Shown piece by piece: positions 1-8,006 of a stretch of DNA of 11,075 nucleotides. Within the stretch, counting starts at the first letter, position 1. Each line of letters opens with the position of its first letter. The notes beneath the pieces were generated by a model, which did not search any database, was not told the origin of the DNA, and was given only the letters and a program-made list of their open reading frames with translations. Position numbers and translations under genes: made by a program. Source of the stretch: Asterionellopsis glacialis (taxonomy: Eukaryota; Bacillariophyta; Plagiogrammaphyceae; Rhaphoneidales; Asterionellopsidaceae); assembly GCA_014885115.2 (NCBI GenBank), contig WKLE02000869.1:6955-18029 (forward strand). Reading direction: 5' to 3'.

Positions 1-391
1 CAATCAACCTCACATTCACCCTATAGCTCTTCACAGTGGAAGTAACTACAGGCATGAGGAATTTGTTAGCAACAAGAAGTGGTAAAGTGTTCTCCCAAGG
101 CACACCAGTGCCAGAAACAATGTCACCAATGTTGCCTTCAAGTTCACCAAAATACCACCAGACGACTTCACGGGCACTGCAAAAAAGTCACTCCACTGTG
201 GTTCCCCTGGTGTTCACAGAAGAAGCTGCGCTCACAGTGAGTGCACCTACCTTTGTTCTTTTGCAAACACCACGGGAATCACTTGATGATCTTGTTTTGC
301 AGTGCGACAACATCATGGTTGGCAAGAGAAAAATCCCATGTTGTTGTCGCGGTGAGCAGTGAGAAAAAAAAAGTTGCAGCCGGCACTCCAT
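1..391 (-). pseudogene. Broken minus-strand coding remnant, family unknown, runs off left edge
   Basis: I do not recognise this family. Reading leftwards on the minus strand, one frame carries a Cys/His cluster: FPWC, then CTHC, then C-x-H-x3-H (around 210-280). It is interrupted by an in-frame stop just before FPWC. From about position 184 to the left edge a different frame is open and protein-like, including REVVWWYFGELEG and the following segment VPWENTLPLLVANKF. A frameshift between the two blocks would join them. The Cys/His spacing could bind zinc, but I cannot assign a known finger type. The opposite strand also has an open frame over 36-362. I prefer the minus strand because of its Trp/Cys/His pattern, but the choice of strand is uncertain. 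Decayed transposon coding is a reasonable guess given the neighbours. Confidence 0.35.
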
Positions 392-889
392 CCAGGCTTC
401 AGAAGCCTTCTGAATTTTTGTGTAGAAACTCAGTATAATTTCTACTTACATAAAGATATCGTAGGCTTGGTACTCCCAATCCTATTTGCCACAAAAGGTA
501 TGATTTGAATATGTCTAATTCACCCGCAACAATTTGGTATGTTATAATTCAAATAACATCCAAATCACATAAAACAGCATATATTTTTAAAATAGATTGC
601 ACAGGTATGTAAAAATAAATGGCAATGTCAAATACATACATTTTTGTGCATATATATCATTATATCATTCAAAAGTGTTATTTGGTAGATTCAAATTCAA
701 TTGCACTACAGTAAAAAATCCATTACAATTTACATACATCACAATGGTACCATTAGTTACATGATTGTTCAATGGCATACCATTGACTTTTTAAATTTGA
801 ATTGCCGCCAAACTTATTTTCAACATTTTCATAAATTTTATTGAATCAATTTTTTCATTTGTCATACTTCATAAAAACACTGATCAACA
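392..889. other. AT-rich intergenic stretch with two short palindromes
   Basis: There is no convincing gene here. The sequence is strongly AT-rich with stops in all frames. It holds a perfect 12-bp palindrome AATGGTACCATT (743-754) and, 15 bp later, an inverted repeat CAATGG-cata-CCATTG (770-785). The stretch lies just upstream of the copy A pseudogene and may be its 5' region or the left end of a mobile element. I could not find terminal inverted repeats pairing it with sequence further right. Confidence 0.5.
743..785. repeat. Paired palindromes with AATGG/CCATT arms
   Basis: Positions 743-754 form the perfect palindrome AATGGTACCATT. Positions 770-775 (CAATGG) and 780-785 (CCATTG) form an inverted repeat around the 4-nt spacer cata. 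Both use the same AATGG half-site. Either could bind a dimeric protein or form a small hairpin. The function is unknown. Confidence 0.5.
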
Positions 890-2660
890 ATGTCATCTTC
901 CAATGTGCTAGGACTTGCTGCATGTTACAGAGGTAACCATAAAGAAAACCAGTGTGTTAAACCTCAAAATGTGCAAAGCAATAGTAATACTCACTATGAG
1001 TATAAGTCTCTGTTAGATGAGATTGAACACTTGAATAAAATGAATAAAGCTTTACAGTCTACAAACATAGATAACTTTAAACTTACCAAAAAGATGTTCA
1101 AGTTTGTAAAGAGATTGCCAAAAAGGTAAAGTATGACATTTTTAAAGAAATTAAATTCATAACTTGTCAAGAAGAATTAGATGATTTAGAATCATCAACA
1201 AGAATTGGCAATAAAGTCCTAGATCTGTTTGATGTGCAACTGTAAGATCGTTACAGCTTCAGGAATACATACAAAGATACCATCAAAAAGGTTTTGTGCA
1301 CTAGAAGAAATGATGTCAATAACTGCATCCAAACCACAGCCAGTGATGCATATGTTGCAAGTTTCTAAAAACATTTTGGAAGGCACCTATAAAGAGTACA
1401 AACACATTTATACTAACACACCAAAGTCAAGGAATTCTAAAAGTAACAATCCCAATCAATCATCAAAGAATAGGCATGAAGACAAGATAACTACAGAAAC
1501 ACAACAAATTATTTTAAAGTATTCTGATCATGATGACAGCGATGCAGAAGATAATGAGAAGACTTTACAAGACAATGTAAATATTGAATCATTTGCAAAA
1601 ATTGCACAGAATGGACTAAAACCACCAGAAGTTTTGGACTCATGTTTGATTAGTATGTTTTAGTTTTTTGAATTGTTATTCACAAAAATTTTGTTTATAT
1701 TTACTAACACTATTTTTTAATTATCATCTTAATTTTATGTTATTGTAAACAGATGAATATCATGATATCACATTGAGTGATATTAGAATGCTACGTGAAA
1801 ACCCTAACAATGCATATTATTTTTTTTATGATTGTATTTTACACTGTGTTATAGGTAAACAGGAATGGAAAAGGCTCATACATTTGAATAAACCTATTAG
1901 CACAGTAGTGTCAGTTTTGGATGAAGCATTTGCTTTGTTAGTCCTGGAAAACAGCTGGTTGCATTGGAAGTATATTTTTGACCACAACATACAAGATTTC
2001 AAGGATAAGAAGAAGGTCAAAGCAAGATATACTAAAGACATAAGAGAAGTCAATGCATCCTTTGATGGATGGACTGTAAAAGGTCTCCGAAAATATAACA
2101 AGATCATTTGCAAAGTCATTAAAGACCGCAAAGACAATCAAAGATTTGACAGCACCTACATACAAAATTTGACTAATAAATGTCTTCCTATGTGGCAGAA
2201 CAAGTGTGCAAGGACAGAATTGAAATCTGATGCTGCAAAACGCAGGAAAGTTGTTGTCTATAATGGTTTTTTAGATTCTGAAACATCATTTTTGGAAAAA
2301 CAAAAGAAGACAGAAGAAGAAGAACAGTACAAGCAAGCTTTGAAGCCTAACTACAAACACTTTAGCAATAATACATATTCTGAAACTTACAAGGAATCAA
2401 CAAACCAAGATGAAGACACAGAGGATGAAATGGATCATCATGAGAGTCAGCATGTATTTGCTCAACCCAACAAGGTCCATATCAAAAATGAAATAGATCA
2501 AAACTCTATGCATGACACAATGAAGCCCAAAAATAATAATGCCCAATCTCAAGATATTTTAGTTAAACAGAAGGCTACAGTTGCAACTAGGTCTCAATCT
2601 AGACATGTGTCTGCCAAAGTACCTAAGAAAGAAAAGTACCAATGTGTAGAAAGAGTGTAA
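890..2660 (+). pseudogene. Copy A: repeat-family protein gene with a disrupted 5' half, open 3' half and one intron
   Basis: I read this as a mobile-element ORF of unknown biochemical role. An ATG at 890 opens a frame to a stop at 1127-1129. A second frame (about 1087-1365) holds the conserved stretch around KKVKYDIFKEIKFIT and LCTRRNDVNN, broken by TAA at 1243-1245. The first frame then resumes and stays open through a 100-bp intron (1653-1752, GTATGT...ACAG) to TAA at 2658-2660. From the ATG at 1232 this gives about 442 codons. Conserved-looking blocks are DEAFALLVLENSW (1920-1958) and GWTVKGLRKYN (2067-2099), followed by KDR (2121-2129). The C-terminus is charged, K/E/N-rich and low in complexity. 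Partial homology to 3238-4221 supports real former coding. From memory these motifs recur in uncharacterised repeat proteins of diatoms. The two frame changes and one stop argue that the full-length protein is dead, although the 3' half could still be expressed. Confidence 0.6.
1653..1752 (+). other. Intron of copy A (100 bp)
   Basis: The donor is A|GTATGT and the acceptor GTAAACAG|AT, preceded by a T-rich tract. Splicing joins the 1229-1652 frame to the frame ending at 2660 through a split AAT codon (1+2). Support comes from copy B, which has a 101-bp AT-rich segment at the same place (3849-3949). Confidence 0.7.
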
Positions 2661-2770
2661 AAGAAGTTTGAAGCTTAAACTACATTGCAATTTCATTGCA
2701 ATCAATCAAATTAATATTTAGTAGTAACTGTGAATTGTAAACCCATTTAGTAACCAGACAAAAAAATTTG

Positions 2771-3123
2771 TGACACAAAAACTCAAAATATATCCCAATT
2801 TAATGAAAAATGTTCAACTATCACCTAAAATATGACATTCTTTGAAAAAAAATTGTTATATTAATGCAAAAANAAAATGGCAATAGAGAACAATACAATA
2901 TGTCATAAAGACAAGTGCTGATTGGTAAGCTTACACATAGTTTTAGTATTCATTAAAATTTTTTTTGGCTTAGTTGTCAACTATAACCTAAGTGATAGTG
3001 ACAATATTGTCATGGAGTGACATATTTTTTTTCAAGCTGGTGGACTTTTTTGTGTGACAGACAGACTATTTATGTTTGACAGACAGACTATTAAAATATG
3101 AGAGGGTGCCGGGATATATGTCA
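2771..3123. repeat. Cluster of TGACA/TGTCA pentamers
   Basis: I count ten occurrences in about 350 bp. TGACA lies at 2771, 2833, 2999, 3018, 3055 and 3077; TGTCA lies at 2901, 2974, 3008 and 3119. Fewer than one would be expected at equal base frequencies. Two of them build the palindrome TGACAATATTGTCA. Subterminal clusters of short motifs are known in several DNA transposon groups as transposase-binding sites; applying that here is inference. Confidence 0.45.
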
Positions 3124-3164
3124 AAGGACAGACCAAAAAAGGACAAAGGACAGACCCAAAAATT
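3055..3164 (+). repeat. Short direct repeats with 22-bp spacing
   Basis: TGACAGACAGACTATT occurs at 3055-3070 and exactly again at 3077-3092, a 22-bp step. CAAAGGACAGACC occurs at 3122-3134 and again at 3144-3156, also a 22-bp step. Cutting the block into 22-mers gives units 1/2 and 4/5 that match well, while unit 3 (3099-3120) does not. It may be a degenerate tandem array of about five units or two independent duplications. Confidence 0.5.
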
Positions 3165-3237
3165 TCATGCCTATCTTGTATCCGGTCATTTTTTTTACCC
3201 TAATACAGAAATAAAATATGTGAAAAAAATGGTATGA

Positions 3238-4221
3238 AAATATGTGAAGATTGGTGTGAGATTCCACTATGATGAAATGTTCCAGAAAGACATGGAAACT
3301 TGTATGGAAGTTGCTAGAAAGGTCAAGTCAAATATGACATATTTAAAGAGATCAAATTCATAACCAGTCAATAAGAATTAGATGATTTGGAAACATCTAC
3401 TAGTATTGGCAAAAAAAATTAAATCTATTTGATGTACTGTTTGAAGATCATCACAATTTTTGTAATACCTACAAGGATACTGTAAAGAAGACCTTGTGTA
3501 CTAGAAGAAATGACATTAATAGTAGCATTCAAACAGAAGTGATGTATATTTTTCAAATTTCCAAACACAATGCTGAAGGTTGAAGAATACAAGGACAATC
3601 ATAGTAACAAAACAAAACTTAACGAATCTAAGAAAAACAACCATCATAATAAACAGATGTCAAATGGTATATATCAAGACAACAAACCTACAAAACCACA
3701 ACAAATTATTTTGAACTATTCAGATGATCATGACAGTGATTTTAAAGATGGTGAAAAACCTTACAAGAAAAAGCAGATGTTGGATCATTTCTAAACATTG
3801 CATAGAATGAATTATAGCCACCAGCAGCTCTTGACACACATTTCATTAGAATGTATTAATTTTATATAGTGGTATTTTATCCTCGTTCTGTTCCAATTTA
3901 CTAACATTGACTTTTTAACCTAAATTTGGTTTTGTTTTATTGCAAATAGATGAATACTATGATATTACATTAAGCAATATTTGAATGCTCAAGAAAATCC
4001 CAACAATGCATACAAGTTTTTTAGGATTGTGTTTTGTGCTATGTTATAGGTAAACAGGAATGGAAATGGCTGATTTGTTTGAATGAACCTATCAGCAAGT
4101 TAGTTTCAGTCTCAGATGAAGCATTTGCTTTGTTAGTTTTAGAAAACAGCTGGCCATGTTGGAAAGATATTTTTGATAACAATATTGAAATTTTTAAGGA
4201 AAAGAAGAAGGTTAAAGCAAG
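3238..4221 (+). pseudogene. Copy B: decayed, 3'-truncated paralogue of copy A
   Basis: This segment aligns with copy A from the QKD motif region (near A 1087) to A 2026. Over 4046-4221 against A 1851-2026 I count 34 mismatches in 176 ungapped columns (about 81% identity); this is a hand count. Coding is broken by several frameshifts and stops, for example TAA directly after the conserved KFITSQ. The intron-equivalent region keeps its acceptor (AAATAG, ending 3949), but the donor reads GAATGT (3849-3854) where copy A has GTATGT, so splicing there should fail. The SDEAFALLVLENSW block is still open (about 4111-4152). Homology stops abruptly after GCAAG at 4221, so the GW..GL..YN block and the charged C-terminus are missing. 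Copy B is clearly more degraded than copy A. Confidence 0.75.
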
Positions 4222-4711
4222 TGCATTATACCCAATATGTGAGTATTATCCCTTATGCATATTAAGTACGCCCAATTAACAATATGATAAAACCCAGTCA
4301 TGCAGTTTCTTTCTAAACAAAGTGCCAGATTCACTGCAAGATCACCACTCTATATGACCTTTGTGACCAAGTCCTATCTAAAATCTGACCTATCTTCTAA
4401 GACCCAGCCTAGTCCCATCTCTATGGCAGCCACATGACCTCTTTAGCCAATTGGTTACACACTTGGATACTATCTATTTTGCAGTGTGTACACCACACAT
4501 ACACATGGTCACTCCAATCTGTCTACCCCTTAACATCCTACTTTGCTACTACCACCTAATCATGGTTTACACCTAACTGAACCATTCCACTGGTTCCAGC
4601 TGGCACTGCAAGTAGACCTTGGGCTAAATGAGAAGTGGCAGCAATTTTGTTTTTAAAAAATAGGAGCAAAAATTGGGCAAGTATTTGCATTTTTAGTTTA
4701 CACAAAAGTTT
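4222..4711. other. Unassigned sequence between copy B and the transposase remnant
   Basis: There is no gene and no match to copy A. Much of it (about 4320-4620) is relatively C-rich on the plus strand, unlike the flanking AT-rich pseudogenes, with frequent CC and ACC words. It begins exactly where copy B homology ends, so it may be a separate insertion or the far side of a deletion. I saw no terminal repeats or target-site duplication. Confidence 0.4.
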
Positions 4712-5877
4712 GTGCTGAAATGTAAGACACCCCCCCCAAAAAATAAACAACCTGATCCCCACAAGAACTGCACTGTTAGTTATGAGGGTTCTTCTAAAGG
4801 TATGGAGGCATATACTACTAGAATTCAACTGGTTTATCAGATATGGAACCATGAAAATAATTCACCATGTGTTGTACAAGTCTGTACCAATAATGGCAGT
4901 ACTACAATATGGGCACAGGCAAAACACTTATTTAAAGAAAAATATTGAGAATTGACTTATAGAAAAGGAAGAGTGACAAAGAAGAGCACCAACAGATAAG
5001 AATAAAAAAGGTCCTAAACTTAGGGATACTGTAAAGCTTCCTCCTTTATATGTTAAAAACATCTTTCCTGGGTATGTGAAAGAAGATTTTTAAAAACAAA
5101 TTATACAAAAGTGAGTTCCCTGGAGCTTCTGTTGACATCTTATTACTCACCAAATCTATTGGATACTTTTTAAGGCAAAAAAATTGTGGGGATATTGATC
5201 TATTTTAAAAAAAGGCAAAGGTTCAGCTGGAACATCTTTTGGATGGTTATAATTATTATACAGCAGATTTTTATCCTATACTTGTTATGTATCCCAGTAA
5301 AAATTTCACTGGAAAATATTAAAGGAAAAGCAAGGATAGAGAACTGTACATATATGTCAAGGAAATTTATGAAGAATTCATATAAATGATGAACACTTGC
5401 ATAAGATGCTGCACTATTTTTGGATACCCTGGACCCTGGAAGAATGAAGGCATAAATGCAGAGATCTCTTTCAGAGCCCTGAAGCATGTATTATTTTTGA
5501 CCACACAGTCCTTGGCAACAATAGTTTTCACAGCAGCAGCAATTGATATTGTCAGATACATTGAGTCTTACAAGATAATATTCAAGTTGCTAGGAATCAA
5601 ACCAGGAAGCACAATGGTGACCTATATGCAGAGACTAGAAAAGGAAAGGATCAGAACAATAGAACACAAGAAAAAAATATATGTAAAAGTAAGACAGTCT
5701 AAAAAAACAAAGCACAAGGTTAAAGAGGAGGGCTACAAGAACATGTAAAAGGACAAACACACAGGTGGCGATTACAAATCAGGTGTGGGATAAGATAATG
5801 CTATTAGTAGTACCAGAAAACTAGAAAAGAAAAACAACGCACAAAGGGCAATAAAGATGATACTTCAAATACAATAA
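4712..5877 (+). pseudogene. Decayed transposase-like gene, possibly Mutator-like
   Basis: Three frames must be combined. Frame 2 (4712-4948) carries YEGSSKGMEA (4781-4810) and the stretch around TNNGSTTIWAQAKH. Frame 3 (5007-5093) carries KLPPLYVKN and ends at TAA 5091. Frame 1 runs from 5095 to 5877, with stops at 5206, 5320, 5383, 5746 and 5791. It holds KVQLEHLLDGYNYY, KNEGINAEISF (from 5440), SLATIVFTAAAI, YKIIFKLLGIK, a basic tail, and GGDYKSGVG just before the 5791 stop. From memory, the order G-S-S-K-x-M-E, then LEH...H/Y, then K-N-E-x-x-N, then F-x-x-LGI, fits uncharacterised repeat-encoded proteins common in diatom genomes, which I loosely associate with Mutator-like DDE transposases. 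This was not checked. A C8 run at 4730-4737 is a likely slippage site. The N-terminal part is not visible. Confidence 0.5.
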
Positions 5878-6054
5878 AAAAAGTAAGGTGTTATTCTGAG
5901 TAGTGATTTGAAGTTCACACGAAACCCAATTGCAGCACAACGATGATACTGTACTAAGATACGGCGGCGTTTATCAGCACATATACAATAAAAGGTAAAA
6001 ATTTCCTGGCTGCCAATTGTTCTCAACTTTTTATCATTAGTATTATATCTTACT

Positions 6055-7161
6055 TTATAGTTTTCCTGCCTCTTTTTTAGATAGGCTCGGTTTGGGAAGC
6101 TTGCCTATTTGACGGTGAACTCGAGCATGCATGCTATTCCCACTTTTTACAAAGGCATCGTTTCCAACATAGCTAAGTCCAGATGCGAAAGTCGTCCCCC
6201 CAGTCAGCCAGCTACAATAAAGTCACAGAAAAAAATAAAGTTGACGAATGAGTAATTGTCTCAAAGAGAAACTGACTGTATGAACATATTGCAAACAAAC
6301 TACCTAAACTCCAGAAATCACTTTTTTTAAAATACATAAAACGTACCATAAACCCGCCAAATATTCCGTAGGAATTCCATATATTGGTTGCATCAACCCA
6401 ACTGTCAATGTTAAAAATTGAAGTACTGTATTCAATTTACTGATATTCGTCGGTTCCACTTTCAATGGCGTTGTCACCGGGTCAATCACCCTTTGTCCCG
6501 TTTTGGTATTGGATCGGACGTACATGTAAGTTGCAACAAGAAGTCCTATATCTCTTGCAAACCATAACGCCACCAAGGGTGACGGCAAGATCCCATCATA
6601 CCAGAGACTTACACTTAAAACATTAATGATGATTTTGTCTCCCAAAGGATCTAAATACGTTCCGAGCACGGTCGACATGTTATATCGCTTAGCAATGAAT
6701 CCATCGAGGAAATCCGTAACCCCGCAATAGACACAACCCATCAACGCCGTGCTGTAATCACCTGAAATGATCAGGTACCCTAAAACTGGTGACAATATTA
6801 TCCTTGTAGATGTCAAAATGTTGGGAGGAGATTTCAACTGGACTAAAAAATTCTGAATCAAACTGTAATCTTCTTTCTTTTCCGATTCTTCTTTAAATTC
6901 TTTGTCAGGGGTTATGTGATTGTTCTGGTGATCACTCTTTTTTGTTGAACTGAAATTCGAACGATTGAATGATATTGGTTTACATTTATGACCTAAATAT
7001 TGTTGAGAAATGATTGATAATGATGGTGTATGGAAAGTAGATGACTGCAGCGCTGGTGCAAAACTTGTAGTCCGTTCACAAAATAGAAATCGTCGATAAC
7101 ATTTTGCGTTTCCTCGATTGATCCACTGAGTAACACATTTGGTTCTGTAAAGTGTTGTCAT
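6055..7161 (-). CDS. CLS: Cardiolipin synthase, CDP-alcohol phosphatidyltransferase type, two exons
   Basis: It condenses CDP-diacylglycerol with phosphatidylglycerol to make cardiolipin in the inner mitochondrial membrane (family knowledge). Exons are 7161-6347 and 6211-6055, giving 323 aa, typical for the eukaryotic enzyme. I start at the ATG at 7161, with G at -3; the frame extends upstream only to a TTG. Residues 1-75 are rich in Arg, Lys, Ser and Thr with few acidic residues, as in a mitochondrial targeting peptide. PNILTSTR (113-120) precedes the first membrane segment. The CDP-alcohol phosphotransferase signature spans 150-175, with D150, D153, G154, A157, G167, D171 and D175. Position 158 is Lys where the family motif has Arg. 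RD (203-204) and EPTNISKLNT (236-245) are further family-like blocks. Exon 2 supplies WLTGGTTFASGLSY, which resembles the C-terminal membrane region of animal cardiolipin synthases. It diverges from the Stm1-like gene. Confidence 0.9.
6212..6346 (-). other. Intron of the cardiolipin synthase gene (135 bp)
   Basis: The donor is TATG|GTACGT (exon ends at 6347). The acceptor is TTATTGTAG|C (exon resumes at 6211), after a T-rich tract with a possible TGAC branch region. Codon 272 (TG|C, Cys) is split. Without splicing the frame ends in a short tail at 6304. Splicing instead restores a recognisable cardiolipin synthase C-terminus, which is the main support. Confidence 0.88.
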
Positions 7162-7281
7162 CACGATTTCTTCACCGAGATACCTCAAGGTTGGTCACTT
7201 GACTGGATGTAAACTGTTCGATGAAAAGGTCGAACGGGATACCAAAAGTATCGATTTGATCACAACAATCGCCACAGGATG

Positions 7282-7300
7282 AAACAGTCCTCGACTGTTT
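7282..7300. repeat. Perfect 8-bp inverted repeat with 3-nt loop
   Basis: AAACAGTC (7282-7289) and GACTGTTT (7293-7300) are exact reverse complements around CTC. It lies about 120 bp upstream of the cardiolipin synthase ATG and could be a protein-binding site or a hairpin in its 5' UTR. Confidence 0.5.
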
Positions 7301-7523
7301 AGATTTTCTTCCTATCCAACCATGCAGAAGGAAGAATCGCTCTCAAGGACTAGTGGCTATTCCTACACAGAGACAGCTAACAGAATGTCCGTCCTACTGA
7401 AGATAACAATCTTTTGAGTTCAGAGTCCTCAGTCCTTGCCCCTCCTGTTGAGAGTAGGGTTGAGTTTGCTGCTTGAGAGATCCTTTTTTCTTTTGTTTGA
7501 ATGCATCAAATTTGGCTGTCTTG

Positions 7524-7600
7524 TTTTTTTTTTTTTCCAGACCGCGTTGCCTCTGTCGCTCCGCTTGCGGGCTGAGACAGGGCAATACCAGGTGAGTGAC
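7524..7600 (-). repeat. Hairpin followed by an A13 tract on the minus strand; candidate SINE-like 3' end
   Basis: On the minus strand a nested stem (7585 to 7547) pairs TTGCC with GGCAA, CTGTC with GACAG (one bulged A), and an inner CCGC with GCGG. It is followed by CGCGGTCTGG and then 13 A residues (plus-strand T13, 7524-7536). A structured GC-rich body ending in poly(A) is what a short retroposed element would leave. The 5' boundary is unclear and I found no target-site duplication. On the plus strand the same segment reads T13-CCAG at 7537-7540 and CAG-GTGAGT at 7589-7597, so it could also mimic a 51-nt exon (7541-7591). Confidence 0.4.
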
Positions 7601-8006
7601 CCTCAGAATAATCCACTACTCATGTAGTTTGAAGATTCCACATTCTACCCCGGATATATATCCCTTAATTAATAACATCCTAGAGTTACGGGTTAATCGC
7701 TGCAGTCCACAAAAACATTTTCACGCCAGGGAGATCGGTGTTACCGTTTACTCGTAGTACTGTTGGTACTTGTTTAGCGCGCACGTGTGTTGGAATCGCT
7801 ACCGTAGGGTCCCCTGGCTTCGACAGCCCATCATCGTATCATGCATCTTTTCTCTAGACTAGCAGGCAGTAATTTTCTTGGTGGCACGGTGTATCATCAT
7901 TTAGCTTCTTTCCACTACACGCACCCATCACCCACGAGTTAGTTGTGGTCTTGTTGGAACGTTTTTGACAGTAGTCGTAGTTCCCAAAAATTAACACCGT
8001 CGCAAA

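Larger units (their letters stand above)
2661..3237. other. AT-rich spacer between copies A and B, rich in short repeats
   Basis: No gene is supported. It contains two adjacent CATTGCAAT copies (2683-2691 and 2694-2702), one ambiguous base (n at 2873), an odd palindrome TAGTTG-t-CAACTA (2971-2983), the perfect 14-bp palindrome TGACAATATTGTCA (2999-3012), and a run of TGACA/TGTCA pentamers. Its position between two related pseudogenes makes it a candidate for element termini, but I could not define clear terminal repeats. Confidence 0.5.
7162..8006. promoter_or_regulatory. Shared upstream region of the divergent cardiolipin synthase and Stm1-like genes
   Basis: These 845 bp separate two start codons in head-to-head orientation, so both promoters and 5' UTRs must lie here. 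I see an inverted repeat AAACAGTC-ctc-GACTGTTT (7282-7300), a stable hairpin beside a T13 tract (7524-7585), the palindrome GGATATATATCC (7652-7663), and a GCGCGCACGTG block containing the E/G-box CACGTG (7782-7787). CACGTG is a classic bHLH or bZIP site, but its use here is untested. No gene in this stretch is convincing. Confidence 0.5.

Noticed and set aside
1826..2165. Minus-strand frames opposite copy A
   Set aside because: The plus strand has motif conservation with copy B and a shared intron; these are shadows.
3055..3164. Possible CRISPR-like array from 22-bp-spaced repeats
   Set aside because: There are too few units, the repeats differ between halves, the spacers are 6-9 bp, and the context is eukaryotic.
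5200..5561. Minus-strand frames opposite the transposase remnant
   Set aside because: The plus-strand frame 1 keeps an ordered series of family-like motifs over 780 bp despite stops; the minus frames do not.
7162..7188. Upstream extension of the cardiolipin synthase frame
   Set aside because: It would need a TTG start and would add acidic residues to a targeting peptide; the ATG at 7161 is better.
7541..7591. Possible 51-nt internal exon between T13-CCAG and GTGAGT
   Set aside because: No partner exons are evident, and the same bases form a hairpin followed by A13 on the other strand, which fits a repeat better. It is kept only as an alternative.
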